DNA from: an uncultured Mollicutes bacterium
GTDB lineage: Bacteria > Bacillota_I > Bacilli_A > RF39 > UBA660
Direction of reading: 5' to 3'
NCBI GenBank assembly: GCA_900543055.1
Contig: UQQI01000067.1
Location: forward strand, 1 to 6,794
Length of the DNA stretch: 6,794 bases
The position numbers were made by a program, and so were the translations under genes. Shown in pieces: positions 5,428-6,794 of this stretch (position 1 is the stretch's first letter; every line of letters starts with the position of its first letter). Under the pieces are notes generated by a model. That model was not told where the DNA came from and did not search any database. It saw only the letters and a program-made list of their open reading frames with translations.

Positions 5428-6711
5428 ATGAAGAGTGTTGGTATATATACTTTAGGTTGTAAGGTTAATACTTATGAGAGTGAGTTTGTTGAAAATGAAC
5501 TTATAAAAGCAGGATATGAAATTAAAGATTTTGATGATATATGTGATGTTTATATAATAAATACTTGTACAGTTACAAATAATAGTGATTCTAAGTCTCG
5601 TAAGACTATAAGACAAGCAATTAAAAGAAATCCTAATGCTTGTGTTGTTGCGATGGGATGTTTTGTTGCAGTTAATAAAGATTATCATGAAAATGGATTA
5701 GATATTGTTTTAGGAAATAAAGATAAAGCAAACATAGTAAGTTTACTTGATGAGTATTTTAAAAATAAAGAAACAATTGTTAGAACATATGACAGTAGAC
5801 TTAGTGAATTTGAAGATATGAGAATTACTGAGTTTCCTGGTAGAACTCGTGCTTTTGTAAAAATACAAGATGGTTGTGATAATTTCTGTAGTTATTGTAT
5901 TATTCCTTTTGCTAGAGGAAAATGTAGAAGTAAAAAGGAAGATGATGTAGTAGAAGAAGTTACCGATCTTGTAAATAATGGTTATAAAGAGGTTGTTCTT
6001 ACTGGTATTCATACAGGAGCATATGGAACTGATTTAGATACTAGTTTTGCAGATTTACTTAATAGACTTGTAAAAATAGATGGCTTAAAAAGACTTAGAA
6101 TTTCTTCGATTGAAACAACAGAATTAAATGAAGATGTACTTGATGTTTTGAAAAACTCTAAAGTAATAGTTGATCACTTACATATTCCTATTCAAGCAGG
6201 ATCAGACGAAGTATTAAAAGCAATGAAAAGAAAATATAATTTAGATTTTTTCTTTAATAAGATTGCTGAAATCAGAAATATTAGACCTGGTATTGCAATA
6301 TCTACAGATGTAATTGTAGGTTTCCCAGGAGAGAGTGAAGAATTATTTGAAAAGACAATTGATACTTGCCGTAAATTAGAATTTTCAAAATTACATGTTT
6401 TTCCATATAGTGAACGTCGTGGAACTAAAGCTAGTAGAATGGATAATAAACTACCTGGTAATATTAAGAAAGAAAGAGCAAAGAAATTAATCGAAGTATC
6501 TCATCAACTAGAAATTAATTATATGAATAAATTTGTTGGTAAGGAAGAAGAAGTTCTAATAGAAGAATACAAAGATGGATATAGTTATGGACATACATCT
6601 AACTTCTTATATGTAAAAGTATTAGGAGAACTTCAACATAATGAATTTTGTAATGTTTTAATTGATAGTGTCCAGTATCCATATTGTATAGGAAAAATTA
6701 TTAATAAATAA
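5428..6711 (+). CDS. mtaB: tRNA (N6-L-threonylcarbamoyladenosine(37)-C2)-methylthiotransferase MtaB, 427 aa
   Basis: MtaB is a cytosolic radical-SAM enzyme with two [4Fe-4S] clusters that adds a methylthio group to t6A37, giving ms2t6A37 in tRNAs that read ANN codons, notably tRNA-Lys(UUU). The sequence shows the three domains in order: an N-terminal UPF0004 domain with cluster ligands C11 (TLGCKVN), C47 (INTCTVTN) and C78 (AMGCFV); a radical-SAM core with C150, C154 and C157 (DGCDNFCSYC); and a C-terminal TRAM domain (about 370-427). TLGCKVN at the start is typical of MtaB rather than MiaB or RimO. Length is normal. The ATG follows the upstream stop codon with no gap and only a weak AGAGAG ten bases ahead, so translation is probably coupled. 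All ligands are intact, so it should be active. A perfect 12-bp terminator follows. Confidence 0.95.
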   Translation: MKSVGIYTLGCKVNTYESEFVENELIKAGYEIKDFDDICDVYIINTCTVTNNSDSKSRKTIRQAIKRNPNACVVAMGCFVAVNKDYHENGLDIVLGNKDKANIVSLLDEYFKNKETIVRTYDSRLSEFEDMRITEFPGRTRAFVKIQDGCDNFCSYCIIPFARGKCRSKKEDDVVEEVTDLVNNGYKEVVLTGIHTGAYGTDLDTSFADLLNRLVKIDGLKRLRISSIETTELNEDVLDVLKNSKVIVDHLHIPIQAGSDEVLKAMKRKYNLDFFFNKIAEIRNIRPGIAISTDVIVGFPGESEELFEKTIDTCRKLEFSKLHVFPYSERRGTKASRMDNKLPGNIKKERAKKLIEVSHQLEINYMNKFVGKEEEVLIEEYKDGYSYGHTSNFLYVKVLGELQHNEFCNVLIDSVQYPYCIGKIINK

Positions 6712-6712
6712 T

Positions 6713-6749
6713 AAAAGTACTAGAATTTTATTTATCTAGTACTTTTTTT
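6713..6749 (+). terminator. Rho-independent terminator after mtaB
   Basis: A perfect 12-bp inverted repeat pairs 6713-6724 (AAAAGTACTAGA) with 6735-6746 (TCTAGTACTTTT) around a 10-base loop, with a T run to 6749. It starts directly after the mtaB stop. The A tract before the stem would also let it act on the opposite strand. Confidence 0.88.
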
Positions 6750-6794
6750 ATTTATTAGGAAAGTGCGTTTAGAATTTTTTATTTTATGGCTTTT
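6750..6794 (+). other. Right-edge remainder, no supported feature
   Basis: An ATG at 6785-6787 starts an open frame of only a few codons before the edge and has no ribosome binding site at a normal distance (the nearest AGGA is about 25 bases upstream). No gene is called. Confidence 0.3.

Noticed and set aside
5452..6012. Long open frames on the minus strand across mtaB
   Set aside because: They lie opposite a fully conserved mtaB and have no ribosome binding sites; they come from the A+T-rich codons of the sense gene.

Overview
The window is very A+T-rich, low-GC Gram-positive DNA. Shine-Dalgarno sites are strong (AGGAGG, GGAGG, GAGGTG), promoters are of the extended -10 type, and every gene ends in TAA with tryptophan always TGG, so the standard bacterial code fits. 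An uncultured gut-type Bacillota (Erysipelotrichales/RF39-like Bacilli) is a reasonable guess, but nothing here fixes the species. All genes lie on the + strand and most are single-gene units closed by A/U-rich hairpin terminators.

Left part (1-2821): the C-terminal part of a DHHW/SGNH-type surface-polysaccharide modification protein, cut by the window edge, followed by two unrecognised cytosolic proteins of 218 aa and 363 aa. Each of these three genes ends in its own hairpin.

Middle (2889-4649): a 57-aa small protein with a perfect ribosome binding site, then a leader carrying three copies of a 14-bp motif at an exact 33-bp period, then a 446-aa AAA_14/DUF4143 ATPase. The third motif copy lies in the spacer and extended -10 of the best promoter for the ATPase, which makes the array look like a control region. 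The same array also reads as an 11-codon peptide repeat in the frame of both flanking genes. This is the least explained structure in the window.

Right part (4670-6749): a strong extended -10 promoter drives a two-gene unit. The first gene encodes a membrane-anchored, helix-rich protein of unknown role. The second, starting directly after the first gene's stop codon, encodes MtaB, the radical-SAM enzyme that makes ms2t6A37 in tRNAs reading ANN codons. A perfect 12-bp hairpin ends the unit.

The genes do not form one evident pathway. The window looks like housekeeping (mtaB) and envelope genes interleaved with orphan genes and a probably mobile or accessory ATPase module.
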